From Arctopsyche grandis (lineage: Eukaryota > Arthropoda > Insecta > Trichoptera > Hydropsychidae): 64,000 nt of DNA. The notes below the pieces were generated by a model. The model did not search any database. It had not been told where the DNA came from and saw only the letters and a program-made list of their open reading frames with translations. Within the stretch, counting starts at the first letter, position 1. Every line of letters begins with the position of its first letter. Shown here one piece after another: positions 41,225 through 54,947 of the stretch. A program made the translations under genes and the position numbers. Location of the stretch: contig NC_135356.1 of assembly GCF_051622035.1 (NCBI RefSeq), positions 12,076,079 through 12,140,078 on the forward strand. Reading direction: 5' to 3'.

Positions 41225-41695
41225 TTTCCGCACGAAGTCCACTCCTAGCAGGACTTCGTCATGGATATCGGCCACGGCGAAATTTCACTTGATTATGATT
41301 ATGATTTGCTCATGCACTTGATCTTGACCTCGATCCATTTTACGATGTGTAGGTAAGAAGGAGACTTTGACGCCTGTCTCGCTCTCCTCCTTTTTTTCGT
41401 TCAGCACTTAATACCGGTTTCTGGGGAGTTGTTGATATAGTTCTAAGTTAGAACAAAAATCTCTGCACCGGTGTCGACAACCATTTGACACGGTATGTCA
41501 CCAATCGTTGCCCGCCAATGTAAGCTCGCTGGGTGGTCCTCTCTCGCCTTTGAATGCCGCCAAATGCAATGCATGGCACATGGCATTCTGTCCATGGCAC
41601 GAAGTAGCTCAGCTGTCGTCAGATCTCTTCGGTCGCCGACTATTTCTATTTCTTCGTTGCTCTGCTCATCTCCGATTCCACTTGACTGACACCAA
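41225..41695 (-). pseudogene. Retropepsin and leader remnant (C)
   Basis: Counterpart of 23640-23999 in copy C, with the roughly 110 bases that copy A lacks. The LLGVDF block is at 41225-41285 and the TIGDIPCQMVVDTGA block at about 41462-41520. Confidence 0.72.
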
Positions 41696-42011
41696 TGTTG
41701 CGTGGACGTGAGGTGGGGGCTTCCAGAATCGGAGAGAAAGACGCAGGAAGTTGTAGTAGCGGTTTATTGGTCTGCTCTCGTTGGCGCTCCAGGTCGGAAT
41801 GCTTTCCAGACCGAGAGCGCCCCATATTTATACCCGTTGGGCACAATACACATACATGTAAACTATTGGTCGATGAGTGGGGCGATCCCATTGGCCGTTA
41901 CATACGGCTTATTCATTAGGCGAGGACATTTTGGCGCGAGCGAGAGATCAGGTGATCAGCGCTCGTAAGCCATTGGTCCACGAGCACCACCCACCTAATC
42001 TCTACGTTACA
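41696..42011 (-). mobile_element. Gypsy-like LTR, copy C
   Basis: Third LTR in the same flanking context. All three multiplied as part of the larger segment, not by separate retrotransposition. Confidence 0.82.
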
Positions 42012-42107
42012 TTATCAATAATAATTTCAGGTTCGTTGTCAAAATCATATAAAGAGTTATTACTTGGGAATTGATTATTATCGATTCATTCATTTTCAGA
42101 ATCAGTA

Positions 42108-42887
42108 GAGCTGCAGAATTATTAATAATTAAAAATATATTTAATTTTTTTGAAAAAAAAAAACTCATGCGATCGCAATCATAATCACAATCTGTTAAAA
42201 TCTATGCGGGATGCGTTGGATAATGTAATACATACAAGACGGTTTTTTTTAAAACCAGTGTAATCAGATTATTTTTACAAACCTCATTTACGTTTACGAT
42301 GAAAAAGTCACCGGTTTTTTTCCATGCTTATTTTTGAGAAAAAATTCCTACGGAATTTTATTTCTATGCAATATTAATTGCTGCTTTTATTAAAAATATT
42401 ATTTTTCACTCATCTCAAACGAATGAAATTACCAAATTTAATGTACAATTTATTTTATTGTTCAATTATTTTTGTAAAATTTCAAAAGTTTCATAACAAC
42501 TGACCAACATCTGATTTGTGTTTATCCACATTGTTATAACCTTTTGATTTGGAAATTATTTTTAAAGTTTATATAATAAATAGTTATTATTATTATAATT
42601 ACTGACCTTTTGATCATTTTATATTTTACAAATTACTATTTAACATATGTACATATGTATGTGCTTAGTTGTAATAAAAAATGTTCTTCATGTAATTTTT
42701 ATTTATTTATTTATTGATCTTTAAGTGGAATTGTATATGAAAAATAAACAAAATGTTAATAATTAATTGTGTTTCTTTATTGTTGATAATATTCCCACAC
42801 ACTTTGGTATTTTTATTGTAAATTATACATATATGTAGGTTCTGTTATATCCTCCTCCCATAATATATAAAATAATTTTTGTCTCTT
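42108..42887. other. AT-rich, repeat-derived, no gene
   Basis: 42115-42300 is a diverged copy of 21650-21830. The remainder is AT-rich with short TTTATT repeats near 42700. Confidence 0.5.
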
Positions 42888-43010
42888 TTTATAAGATCTT
42901 CACAAAGATTATTACACAAAGGCTGAAGAATATCCTCAATGAAAACCAACCGACAGAACAGGCAGGGTTTAGGGCAAATTTCAGGACAATGGACCATCTC
43001 CAAGTAATAT
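42888..43010 (+). pseudogene. RTE/CR1-like LINE RT scrap
   Basis: KIFTKIITQRLKNILNENQP then TEQAGFRANFRTMDHLQV: the LxxQAGFRxxxSTxDHxQ block of non-LTR reverse transcriptases. Nothing recognisable continues on either side. Confidence 0.75.
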
Positions 43011-43633
43011 AAAGTTTTTTTCGGACATATGTCGAGCACCAAGCGTCAAATACAACTGATACTAAAATTATTTAGGATTGTCTGTGGACAACCGTCACTT
43101 GACAACAATATAACACCTAAAGCCACTTCTATTAATATTACATTTCTCTGGCGCAACCCCATGAATATCTTGTCTTTCTTACATGCTGAAATTCAAACAG
43201 TCAAAATTCAATCGAAATGAGCATGCAGTGGCGTAATTTGCAACCATTTGTAGCAAACCCCTTTCCATGTTCAAATAGGCTATACAATACAAAATTATTT
43301 AGAACTAATTAACAGAACAAAATTATTTACAACTAGTAACACTAGTGGGGTTTTTGCCTCATGTGAATTTTTCACTAGTGGAAGTTTTTATCTTGCCAAC
43401 AAGATATTTATTTATTTATTAAAATAGGCACACATACAGAATAAAATATAAAAAGAAAGTTGTATGGTGAGACAAAAAATAATAATAAACACAAATAAAA
43501 ATATAATATTCCATTTACAGTGAGCACCACATGGTAATATAAAAAAGTAAAATTACAAAAACATCAAGATTTTAAAAAAAGAAACAGATAAAGTAAAAGA
43601 GAAAAAGATAGACAAAGAAGGTGAAGAAGCAAA

Positions 43634-44850
43634 TCAACCACAGATTATTTTCTTCACCTTTGTCCTAAAAATACTAAAAGAGTCACTAAAGAGGTTGGTA
43701 CAATCATCTAAGCCAGTGCTTCCCAAATTGGGGGTCGCGACCCCCTGGGGGGGGCAGTAGGATTTCTCGCGGGGGCCGTGAAAATATTCAGTAGACAGTA
43801 CAAATATTCATTTATGAATATTTTTCCACATTACATATTTAGGGAATGTATATATATATATTTAAGGAAATATTTCCCAAACTTGAATGAGGATGAAAGG
43901 TACAATTGGATAATAACACAATTTGCCAAGTCCTTAAAATATGATCATATTACGTGGACAGCCCAAGAAGAGTTGATCGATATCAGCTGAAATAATTTGC
44001 TTGAAGTGGAATTAAATGAATAAAGTATTTCAAAATTTTGGTTAAGGCGACAGCAAGAATATCCTGCTATTGGAAAAGAAGCCCTGGTAACTCTTATTCC
44101 TTTCGCGACTACGTACCTATGCGAAACAACATTTTCGTCATTATATTAAAAAATAAGCAAAGGTCATGCCTTTCCACGGAAACTTTGGAAGATTCTGACA
44201 TTGAACCCGATATCGATTTGTTATGTAAAAACATGCGACCTCAACTATCGCATTAAATTGTTTCATGTGTGCATAGTTTTTATTTAAAAAAAATGTTTTT
44301 AAGCAAGTTCCTATAATTTTGTGTTGAATATAAATATGTGTATTATAATTGTAATAATTACTGCCAAATAAACCTTTTAACTAGAAAAAAAATTTTTAGG
44401 GGCCGGGAATTAATTATTTCTGATTTAGGGGGTCGGGACATGAAAGTAATTGGGAAGCACTGATCTAAGCTATCGTAAATACGGCACATACGAACGATTG
44501 CACTATTGAAAGAAATGTTGCTTTGACAAATTGGTGGATAAAAAAGATTAGTGCATCTGGTGAATCGGGCATTAACGTTAAAGTTAGTCTCATTTAAAAC
44601 ATGTGTCAAGAGTACCATTAGCAATCTTGTATAATATTAAAAAATCAGAAACCCTTCTGCGCTGAGACAAACTTGCAATATGGAAAAAAGAAAGTCTGTC
44701 ATTATAAGATGGTAACAGTTTTTAAGACCAGTCTTATAGGATAAATGACGCAAAAAACGCTTCTGGATTGTTTCTAAATGCTCAATATGAGTTTGGTAAT
44801 AAGGAGACCAAATGATTGAGGCATACTTCACATTACTACGAACCAAACTA
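43634..44850 (-). pseudogene. LINE ORF2 C-terminus, split by a hAT element
   Basis: From about 44846, MVRSNVKYASIIWSPYYQTH then IEHLETIQKRFLRHLSYKT is the post-RT block of Jockey/CR1-type LINEs. A frameshift leads to ASLSQRRRVSDFLILYKIAN and on to RMCRIYDSLD, where the hAT element 43714-44462 is inserted. On the far side DCTNLFSDSFSIFRTKVKK continues to a TGA at 43634-43636. Removing the insertion and one 8-bp duplication restores the frame. The 3' UTR runs to an AATAAATAAATA tail near 43410. Confidence 0.85.
43714..44462 (+). mobile_element. hAT element (ZBED5-like), internally deleted, complete ends
   Basis: 749 bp with inverted ends CAGTGCTTCCCAA...TTGGGAAGCACTG and the 8-bp duplication ATCTAAGC (43706-43713 and 44463-44470). 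Inside, the plus strand keeps only C-terminal pieces of the transposase: NEDERYNWIITQFAKSLKY and AQEELIDIS, then in shifted frames FWLRRQQEYPAIGKEALVTL and IPFATTYLCETTFSSLY. The N-terminal BED finger and catalytic region are gone. Confidence 0.92.
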
Positions 44851-44992
44851 ATAAATTTGTGAGCAAATGATCAAAAACAAAATAAGATTTTAAAAATTAA
44901 ACTAAATAAAAGTTTTTTTCATATGTAGAAGATGACTTTTTCGAGCAAAAAAAGATTTGAAGCAAAAAAAATCACATAATTTATACAACTTT

Positions 44993-46515
<1,523 letters not shown>

Positions 46516-46949
46516 GGTGTCGTAAATACAAATGTCCAAGTGACAACTGACCCGAGACGTCAAGACCAACTTTTTTTTATGTTGACAATACTTCAACACC
46601 AGTAGCAAAATGAGTGACAATTGGACAAAAGCTAAATTTACTGATAAGTAGTATATAGAAAAAAATGTTCATTTTAATAAAGAAATCATCAAAGATATTT
46701 TAATTGTATACTTCATTGTGTATTGTTGTAGAAATATTTAGTACAGGGATGTCATTTCAGTTTTTTCCAGGAGGGAGGGCAATTGTTGACTAATTTGTGA
46801 TTATTTTTTGTCAAAATGGTCATTATTATATTATTTATCTTCAACATAAATAACAAGTAGACAGTATAAAAATTTGACGTACATTCGCCAAAACTTACTG
46901 CAATGCCTGATGGATAAAATTGTCTATCCAGATCGTATTAAATTTGTAG

Positions 46950-47354
46950 TGTTACGTACACTCGGATTAGGCCGAGTAAGTGCGATCGGATTAGGCCAAG
47001 TAGCATCCCAGAGACTGTGTGACCGTTGTAATTGGTTTCGAGGATTATCTCCCCTGAATGCATTAGCGGGGGTAGCAGTAACTCGGTCGCAGTCCGGTAG
47101 AGTTCTCAGAATCCACAGCGATAGCGTGGGAAACTTCCGTGGCACATCCAGTACGTGACCATAACAATAGGTAAACAAATCGGACGTCGAAGATGCTCTG
47201 AGAGACCTGCCCCTTATAAGGCGGTATTTAGGCGATATCAAGACATTTTGGACGGAGAACTGGCAGTGCGTGTACATATCTCCTTAATCATCAATAAATG
47301 CTGTGACACGACTTTGGCCTTTTACTTGGATCCGCCACTCACCCCTACGCAACA
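46950..47354. mobile_element. Solo LTR, 405 bp
   Basis: Begins TGTTACGTACACTCGG and ends CTACGCAACA, flanked by GTAG at 46946-46949 and 47355-47358. The same sequence without the insertion, with a single GTAG, is present at 2004-2007 and in copy 2 near 51662. An AATAAA lies near 47294. The 4-bp duplication fits a Gypsy-type integrase. Confidence 0.92.
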
Positions 47355-47358
47355 GTAG

Positions 47359-48520
47359 TGATACCAGCCAAAGAGTAATATTGGTCATTCGTCAAAATAA
47401 AACTTGCCATTTCACATTAATACTCACCGTTTATGTTTAGAGACTGACCATTTATTATTTATACTGACCTTTTTTATTATTATATTAACAAAAATAGACT
47501 AAAATTCTAAGTGCTTAGATGTTTTTAATATGTAATATTTGAAAAAAAGACGTATATCAATTTACGGTTCGGTGATTACTGGTCACAAAGTCACTAAAAT
47601 CTCTATAACGGAACATCTGGCAGCCGAAAAGTCCATCATACTAACGAGAACTTGAATGCCAAAGATTGTGTATTCGCAATTTTCATGGCAAAAATTGTCT
47701 TTATGACCACGGCAAAGTGACGAATAGTCCAATTACCCAATTTACGAATTACGATTTATGTCGTATTATGAGAACGTTGGCTGCAGTGACTAGCATCAAT
47801 TTGACAGCTGCTTTGGAGTACATATTACACTTATTTGACGTTAAATGTCAGAGCGATTTTTGAACCGTGGCCAGTGCGACGATTCAGATTTTACACACCT
47901 TAAGAACTTAACGCAAAAGTCTTAAAATGATTTACGTATTTCCTAAAATTTTTGTCTGTTTTCTGTTTTTGAACAAACAAACAAAACTTATTAAATTGTA
48001 TTCACAATTATTGGGGTCCAGATTTCAGGTCCATTTACGAACGAGATGGTCACGCCATATTTATTGAACACTAGTTGTTTTACCCGGCTTCGCTCACTAT
48101 TTGTAATATAAACGGCGTAAACATGGCGAATCTAATTTATTTATTTATACAGGTAAAAACCCATTTAAGAAAATAACATAATAAAAACATATTATACATA
48201 TAATGGGGGATGAACGAATGAGACGACTGGCATGTTAATGCACGTGTTTTATTTATGACAGCTGAAGGCAGAGTGAGGTGGCCAGCTCCGAACATAATCG
48301 AGTTGGTCCCCACTCGCAGGAAGGTGACCAAACTCGACCATGTCGTATAGCGAGCCGCCACATCATAATGAAATCTTATAATATAAAAATAACAATGAAA
48401 GAAAAAAGAATAAAAACATTTAATGAAATCTTATAATATAAAATTAATAATGAAAGAAATAAAGAAAATCAGAAAATATGGTAAAAATTCAGGAAACACA
48501 ATATTTTGAATGGATTCTAT
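47359..48520. other. Mixed repeat remnants, no confirmed gene
   Basis: 47359-47460 is the downstream flank shared with 2007-2105. 47567-47703 is a single inverted copy of the 3717-3880 arm. ORF 47666-47863 is unassigned. 48078-48140 (GTTTTACCCGGCTTCGCTC) resembles RTE-type LINE 3' ends, a weak call. Confidence 0.5.
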
Positions 48521-48526
48521 AAACCA

Positions 48527-49040
48527 GGGTTTCCCAAACTTTTTCTGCAATGGAAATTTTAACGGAACACTAACTTTTTAGGTTGAGTAATTTCTACTAG
48601 TAAAAATAATTTTTTGTTTTATTAAAACACATTATTTATTTAGTAATTACTTTAAGATATAAAACTATAATATAATATAAACATAAAAATGTGAATAAAT
48701 AAATATCTGGTGTGGCGTCGAGCCTGTTCCTTCACTTTGACTTCGTTCCATAATAAAAAAATCCCGCTTCGCATAAATTCGTTGTAGAAAACGGAAGTGA
48801 AACAATAATAGCTTGTTTTGAAAAATTGGGGTACTCTTCTGACAAACTCACCCAGAAATCATTTAAAGGCTGATCTTTGTATTTTTTATGTTTCAAATCG
48901 AAGTCACTAATTATATCAATTACATTTTCATAGTCACTTGCGCTTAAGCCTACTGGTTTAGCTGTCACGGAAAATGGATTCCGAACCCAGAAATCGTCCT
49001 CTGGAAAATATTGCAAACGAGTTGTTTTCAAGGTACATAT
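48527..49040 (-). pseudogene. hAT (ZBED5-like) remnant
   Basis: The minus strand reads FWVRNPFSVTAKPVGLSASD, KYKDQPLNDFWVSLSEEYPN and QAIIVSLPFSTTNLCEAGF, the C-terminal block of ZBED5/FAM200-like hAT transposases. The frame is broken at LCEAGFFYY. An end-like CAGGGTTTCCCAAACTTTTT lies at 48527, about 200 bp 3' of the coding part; the opposite end may be the degenerate AGTTTGCGAAACG near 49219. It is a better copy of the family seen at 31700-32120. Confidence 0.8.
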
Positions 49041-49516
49041 GTAACATAGTGATCTAAAAATACTTTGGAAACTTCTTCATCTACTTTAAAATTTAACTTA
49101 AACATCAGTGGAGATTGATCATCACTCGCCTTTCAATATGAATAACTTTAAATGTGTTGCAGTGTATAAAACCTTTCCAAATTGTCACGGAGCACTGGTG
49201 TTCCTCGGAACATAGTTTGCGAAACGTTTCTACACAAGGAATGTACATATACATACATTCAAATAATTTTTATTTTTTAAATTGTTTTAAATTACGCCAA
49301 CTGGCACGCATGTAAAATAAACAAAAAGTAATGTGAATATGAGTCGTGTAGTATTAATACCGTCTATAATGGTTTTTGAACAAATTTTCAAAACTCAATA
49401 CAAATCATCCGTATTTCCCAGGTATGAAGACGGAGATGAGTTGTGTTATGAAGAGGGAGTAGACATATTGGGGAGTTTGCATTGGATCTGCTGAAATGGA
49501 AGAAGTAGGTGTGGAA
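49041..49516. other. No gene recognised
   Basis: AT-rich flank between the hAT remnant and the MADF/BESS-like remnant. An ATACAT microsatellite lies near 49250. Confidence 0.4.
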
Positions 49517-49884
49517 TTATGACCATTGATTGGTTAATGTATGGGACTTATTTAAAGTGCCCATTTGAGCCTCAAACAAAACTTCACCAATTAGTTTTTC
49601 TGCCATGATTCGTTGCATTTTGGTTCCCGTTTGGTTTCATTTAACTTCCCGTAATACATTGCCAACATGTTTGGCGTAAAAATCGTGGCGATCTTCTTTA
49701 CACTTAAAATGTTCTTTAACTGTCTTCAGTACATCAGTGACCAGTGCTGTATTAGAATAAGGTCGTTTAGGTGGTCTTGTTCTTGTGTGGGGCATAGATG
49801 TCGATGCTGGAGAGTTTACAGTAAGGTCCCCTCCTGCAATATTTTTGTTTATATTTGTTCTCTTCAGTTTCAGTAAACGACAGA
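49517..49884 (-). pseudogene. MADF/BESS-like protein remnant, full C-terminus
   Basis: This is the second copy of the remnant at 1-226 with its downstream end present. After NVLREVK there is an in-frame TGA, and the same frame continues with MAEKLIGEVLFEAQMGTLNK before a TAA at 49517-49519. That continuation looks like the normal conserved C-terminus of the family, so the TGA is a premature stop. An open frame extends upstream to 50035, but the part above about 49884 overlaps the Harbinger scrap on the other strand and is probably not coding. Assignment to MADF/BESS is from memory of the family. Confidence 0.45.
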
Positions 49885-49885
49885 A

Positions 49886-49961
49886 GAATGGAGAAGCATA
49901 GCAAAGGATTTTGAAGAAAATTGGAATTTCCCGCACTGTCTCGGCAGCTTGGATGGATAAC
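49886..49961 (+). pseudogene. PIF/Harbinger transposase scrap, copy 2
   Basis: Second copy of the scrap at 228-303, with the same TAA in place of the Lys of DGKHV. Confidence 0.6.
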
Positions 49962-50559
49962 ATGTTAACCGTTTGCCTGCGGCCGTCTTCTATGGATGCT
50001 TTGGGCGACAAGTCTGTAGCGCGGCTGTCTTCCATAGAATTTCTGAACTTTGCACGGGATTTTGAGGCTTATATGCGCCTATTTCAACCGTTTTAAGGTT
50101 CAAAATTGGTTGAATATATTACTGAGAGTTGAATGCCATCTATTCAATTTGCTTAAAATGAATATACACCAGTCAAAATTAGTTTTTTGTGGAACCATAC
50201 TGAAACCTCGTTTATGTGACGTCACGTCTTCATACAATTGAGACGATACCTCTCAATTTTATGAACAATGATTATTTGACAATTAAGCCAAAACTACGAG
50301 ATATATTATGTATTTTATTGTTTAAAATAATACTTTATGTGTTAATTAACATATCTGGTTACTTGAGTAAATATTAAAATCTGTATTTAAGGTCGAAAAC
50401 TCGATTGCCAAATTCGCGAAAAAGGTGCCGCCGCGTACAGGGCTTGTTCGCTATTATATTGCCGCGGGCAAAGGGTTAATATTATTCTCCCGAGTGGAAG
50501 TGGTTCGCAATTTTATAACTACAAAGGTCGCCACAGTCTAGTGTAAATGGCATTAGTGG

Positions 50560-50844
50560 ATGCAAATTGTACATTTATCATGTGTAATTTCAGAACTAAT
50601 GGAAGATTTTCGGACGGAGGAGTTCTACAACACACTTATTTTTGTTGAAAGACTTCAGAACAACTCCTTGAACATCCCGGATAAAGAGACAGTAAACCAT
50701 ACTTCTACCCAGGCGAATGAACAGAATTTGGTACGATGTCAGGTGACCTGTACGCTCTTCGACCTCAAGGTGAATCTTCCTACACACGTTACGGTCTGCG
50801 TCAACATCACGGTAGACCTCTCAGGTATTCCGGAGCGTATGTAG
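50560..50844 (+). CDS. Unrecognised 94-codon open frame, copy 2
   Basis: Identical to the open frame at 902-1186. Conservation here reflects the large duplication, not selection. Confidence 0.25.
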   Translation: MQIVHLSCVISELMEDFRTEEFYNTLIFVERLQNNSLNIPDKETVNHTSTQANEQNLVRCQVTCTLFDLKVNLPTHVTVCVNITVDLSGIPERM

Positions 50845-50852
50845 CCCCCTCT

Positions 50853-51266
50853 ATAGTTAACTTGGGCGCTAAATTAATATTTTCTATAAAACGAATATTT
50901 ACCTCATCTTTCCATTTAAAATCTTCAAGTAAAACTTCTTCCGTCTTAATTTGCACACGTTCAACTAACCTCAGCTTCGCCGTTTCGTTACTTTGAATAC
51001 AAACGTTTCGGAAAGTGTTAATTAATTCTAGATTTTTGACACACCTCAAGCATATCGTATCTGGCAAATTGTCACCTTTCTCAACCTGCAAATGAGGATG
51101 ATAACAACGAATGGTAACGAATTTTAATAGCAATGGATTAAAAATGCCCATAACGGACCGGCATCTGACAGCACTTCTGAATGCGCTGAACCAGTGGATG
51201 AGGGTCGTCATAGATGGAGACGGAAGAATCGAGTGGAGCAGAGCACAGACAAAGTCTGCACTCCAT
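50853..51266 (-). pseudogene. Truncated ZAD gene, copy 2
   Basis: Same structure as 1195-1608: exon 1 at 51266-51159, a 73-bp intron, exon 2 at 51085-50903, then loss of all finger exons. With 44993-46515 it makes three ZAD loci in the window. Confidence 0.85.
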
Positions 51267-52316
51267 GCTGTTGTAAATACAAATGTCCAAGTGACAACTG
51301 ACCCGAGACGTCAAGACAAACTTTTTTTTATGTTGACAATACCTCAACACCAGTAGCAAAATGAGTGACAATTGGGCAAAGCTAAATTTACTGATAAGTA
51401 GATATATAGAATAAAAAAATTTAATAAAGAAATCATCAAAGTTATTTTAATTGTATACTTCATTGTTTTTTGTTGTAGAAATACCTAGTACAGGGATGTC
51501 ATTTCAGCTTTTTCCAGGGGGGAGGGGCAGAATTTGACTAATTTGTGATTATTTTTTAGTAAAATGGTCATTATTATATTATCTATCTTCAACATAAATA
51601 ACAAGTGGAATAACTGCAATGCCTGTTGGATGAAATTGTCTATCCAGATCGTATTAACCTTGTAGTGATACCAGCCAAAAAGTAATATTGGCCATTCTTC
51701 AAAATAAAACTTACCATTTAACATTAATACTCACCGTTTATGTTTGGAGACTGACCATTTATTATTGGTTGTGGCTATTTGCAGGTACTATATCTGTGAA
51801 TTATTGGCTATTTGCAGGTACCATATCTGCGAATTATTGGCTATTTGCATGTACTATATCTGCGAAAGGCGCAAAGCCTTCCCCATAAGACTGCGCCCCA
51901 TAAGGCTGCGCCCGATAAGGCTGCGCCCCATAAAGCTGCGCCCCCTTTTGGGCCCCATGGGGCTGTGCCCCCTTCGGGGCCCCATAAGGCTGCGGGCCCT
52001 TCGGGGCCCCACGGGGGGTGAATCCATTGAATCGAAAAAAAACAAATCGGCGCCTATGGATCGAAAAAAATCGAATCACGTGTTCGATGACGTCACCGAT
52101 ATACGGACGACGACGAAGGATACTTACATACATACATACATACATACAAAGTCTCTTTCCAAATTATATATTAGAAGATAAGAAGATATATAAAAACGGA
52201 CTGTCGCTAAATATATATATTTGTATATTTTTATGTTTGTATATATGTGACGGACGATCAACCGTCAACCGGTATGGGGAACAAATTTTTTTTTTTTCAT
52301 ATTTTTCTATTTTGAG

Positions 52317-52506
52317 TTGGTTTTTAAGCTCTTTTTCCTATTATGCTTTAGATTAACACTAGAATAATATAATACTGTGATTACTAACCAAATTAAATTA
52401 AAATTGTAAAATAGAAAATGATCAGTAGCTATTAAAATAGATATAAGATGTATTGTGAACATAATTTCGTAATAATAAAAAGCATTTAAAAATCAAAAAA
52501 TATCTT
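52317..52506 (+). mobile_element. 3' tail of Jockey-like LINE, copy 2
   Basis: Second copy of 2659-2848 within the large duplication. Confidence 0.8.
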
Positions 52507-52640
52507 TCATTTTTTCAGTTTTTTCATTTTTTTCATTTTTTTCATTTTTTCAGTTTTTCAGTTTCCCAGTTTTTTCAGGTCCCGGGGTGCCGAAGGCATT
52601 GGGGGCGCTGGGGGCGCCGGAGGCGTCGGCGGCGCTGGAG

Positions 52641-52805
52641 TATTCCAAATTCGCAAGATATACTGCTCCATCGACGGTTAATTCAAGGCTGAAATTGTCA
52701 TTGTATAATAATTAGAATAGAAACGGTGAGTACTAAGAAAAGTGATTGAGATGACTCACATGTGTCCCTTCAAAAGTATAAATATTGTTCCTTGTTCTGA
52801 GATCT
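52641..52805 (-). pseudogene. Inverted exon-pair fragment, copy 2
   Basis: Second copy of 2983-3147. Confidence 0.7.
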
Positions 52806-53374
52806 GTATTCCCTTTTACCTATTTGAATTCAATATACAATTAATTTAGTACAATTCATGTGTAAAATATTGATACTTATATTATTTGCATACTATGGTG
52901 CATATTCCTTCGTCGTACGACATCCTATGATAGATCCTTAAACGTTGAAACCAGAATGAATTATTGAATATCTGTTTTTATTATAATCAGGAAAACAAAA
53001 GCCGGTTTTTAATTATTTTTTTAATTTTAATTGAAATTGTTCTATTTATATCTACAATATACGAGTAGGATTCGATCCGTGAAAGAACTTGTGGCAATGA
53101 TAGCTAATGACTCGTTCAGTGCTGATAAGTCACGTTAAGTTAACGAAATTGGTGACGACGTTTAACAAAGTACAAACTTTAACCATCAAAGTTGCCAGTC
53201 CCGCGTTCCGAAATGCAGTCTGTAAATCCTGGTTTACAAAGAATTTTTTAAAATCTAACTAATGGGTACATGGATACAAAATACGTAGCTGCAAACATCG
53301 TATGCATCGTTTCCGCAATCCTAGGATTCCCCCACAAGTACATACATGGATATGTGAGAAATGGATAATTGAAT

Positions 53375-54040
53375 TATTAGTCACAAAGACAATTTTTGCC
53401 ATTAAAATCGCGAATACACAATATACGGCACTCAAGTTCTCGTTAGTATGATAGTTATAGTTAGTATGATAGACTTTTCGGCTGCCAGATGTTCCGTCAT
53501 AGAGATTTTAGTGACTTTGTGACCAGTAATCACCGAGACGAGAAATGATAGATACAGAGCCAAAAAGCTAAGAATAACATTTTAAACTTTTCAATTCTCC
53601 CACTTAAATACAAAAACAGAAAGAATTTTTACTTTAAAAACGATGGCAAGACGGAATTTTAAGGTGTCATATAAAGAGTTGGGTGAAATTTTAAAGAAAA
53701 ATAAGATTCAAATTAATTTTAAGCCATGCTTGTGCGATGACGAGTAATTTCATCGGGCGTTATCTCTATAAATATAATACATTAATAATGAAATAATACT
53801 CGCTGAATTAATAAAATCACATACTATAAAAGTTATAATCGCCCAGGCTGGAAATTGAATCTTTGGCTGTCGAATACATTACATATGCTGTCGGTTTTTC
53901 CCCGAACATGTATTTACATATATGTACACTCATTCAAATGGTTCGGTGATTATTATTGGTCACAAAGTTATTAAAATCTCTATAACGGAACATCTTTCAG
54001 CCGAAAAGTCCATCGTACTAACGATGACTATCATACTAAC
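53375..54040. repeat. Inverted-repeat element, copy 2
   Basis: Same as 3717-4382, with arms at 53442-53538 and 53942-54040. Confidence 0.65.
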
Positions 54041-54947
54041 CCGTGTAAGTATATACGCGAGAAGGGGCTTTCAACACAGTCAATATTACTAACAGTATCC
54101 AGTTATATTATAGTCCAGTAGTTTTTAACCGGTGCAACGCAAAAAAAATGATAAAAACAGAAAATCCGCGAAATAGTAAAAATAGGATTCGTTCGTTTCA
54201 TAAATTAAAACAAAATAGTGAATCAATATCTATGCTGCAAATAACTAGCGAGCGTACGACAGGACAAGATGTTTATAATAAAATTATGTTTCTTCATATT
54301 TAGAACAATTTAAAATATCATAGGAGTTACATATGTATGTGTACGGATGGTGCTCCGTCAATGGTTAGGGTTATTTAAAGTATTTGTTACCCTTGGTCTC
54401 TTGCAAAGACAATAAGCCCTAATATTATATCTTCGCACAGTTTTTTTTTATTAAATAGAGAATCATCTAGTTAAAAAAAAACCAGCATCACTGAAACTTA
54501 TACTAGATAAATTTCATCAAATCGAGACCGTTAAAAACACACATTTTTTAAAAAACTTTGCATTGTTATGGAAGCTACATAAGTACAAATGTTTGCCTTT
54601 TCACATTCGAGTCAGGTGGTAGGGGTAAAGTTGTATGCCTTCATAAAACTTTGAATGAATTGTTTATCTTTTTCCGAAATTAAGGTATGAATGCTTTTGT
54701 AAAATATCTCCAGAATAATGATTAGTGTGCTAAAAATGCATATTTATTAGGTATTTTTAATTTCTTTAATAACGTTAGCACAAGCGTTCAAAAGTCCTGT
54801 TCTTTTTATTAATAAATAAAAACTATGAAAAAATACGCGTTTTCTTGAATACACATACTATTACGTACAAATTGGTAGATGTCCCGTTTTGAGGACAAAA
54901 ATAAATCGTCACATTAATCATATCTGCATACATAGATAACGTTTATA

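Larger units (their letters stand above)
40866..42107. repeat. Repeated segment, copy C (partial)
   Basis: Matches 23284-24411, with about 110 bases (41330-41460) that copy A lacks. The extra block repeats what stands at 40705-40850, so C is joined to the integrase fragment. It diverges after AGAATCAGTAG at 42107. Confidence 0.88.

Noticed and set aside
46874..47358. 94-, 117- and 67-codon frames
   Set aside because: All lie within or across the solo LTR 46950-47354.
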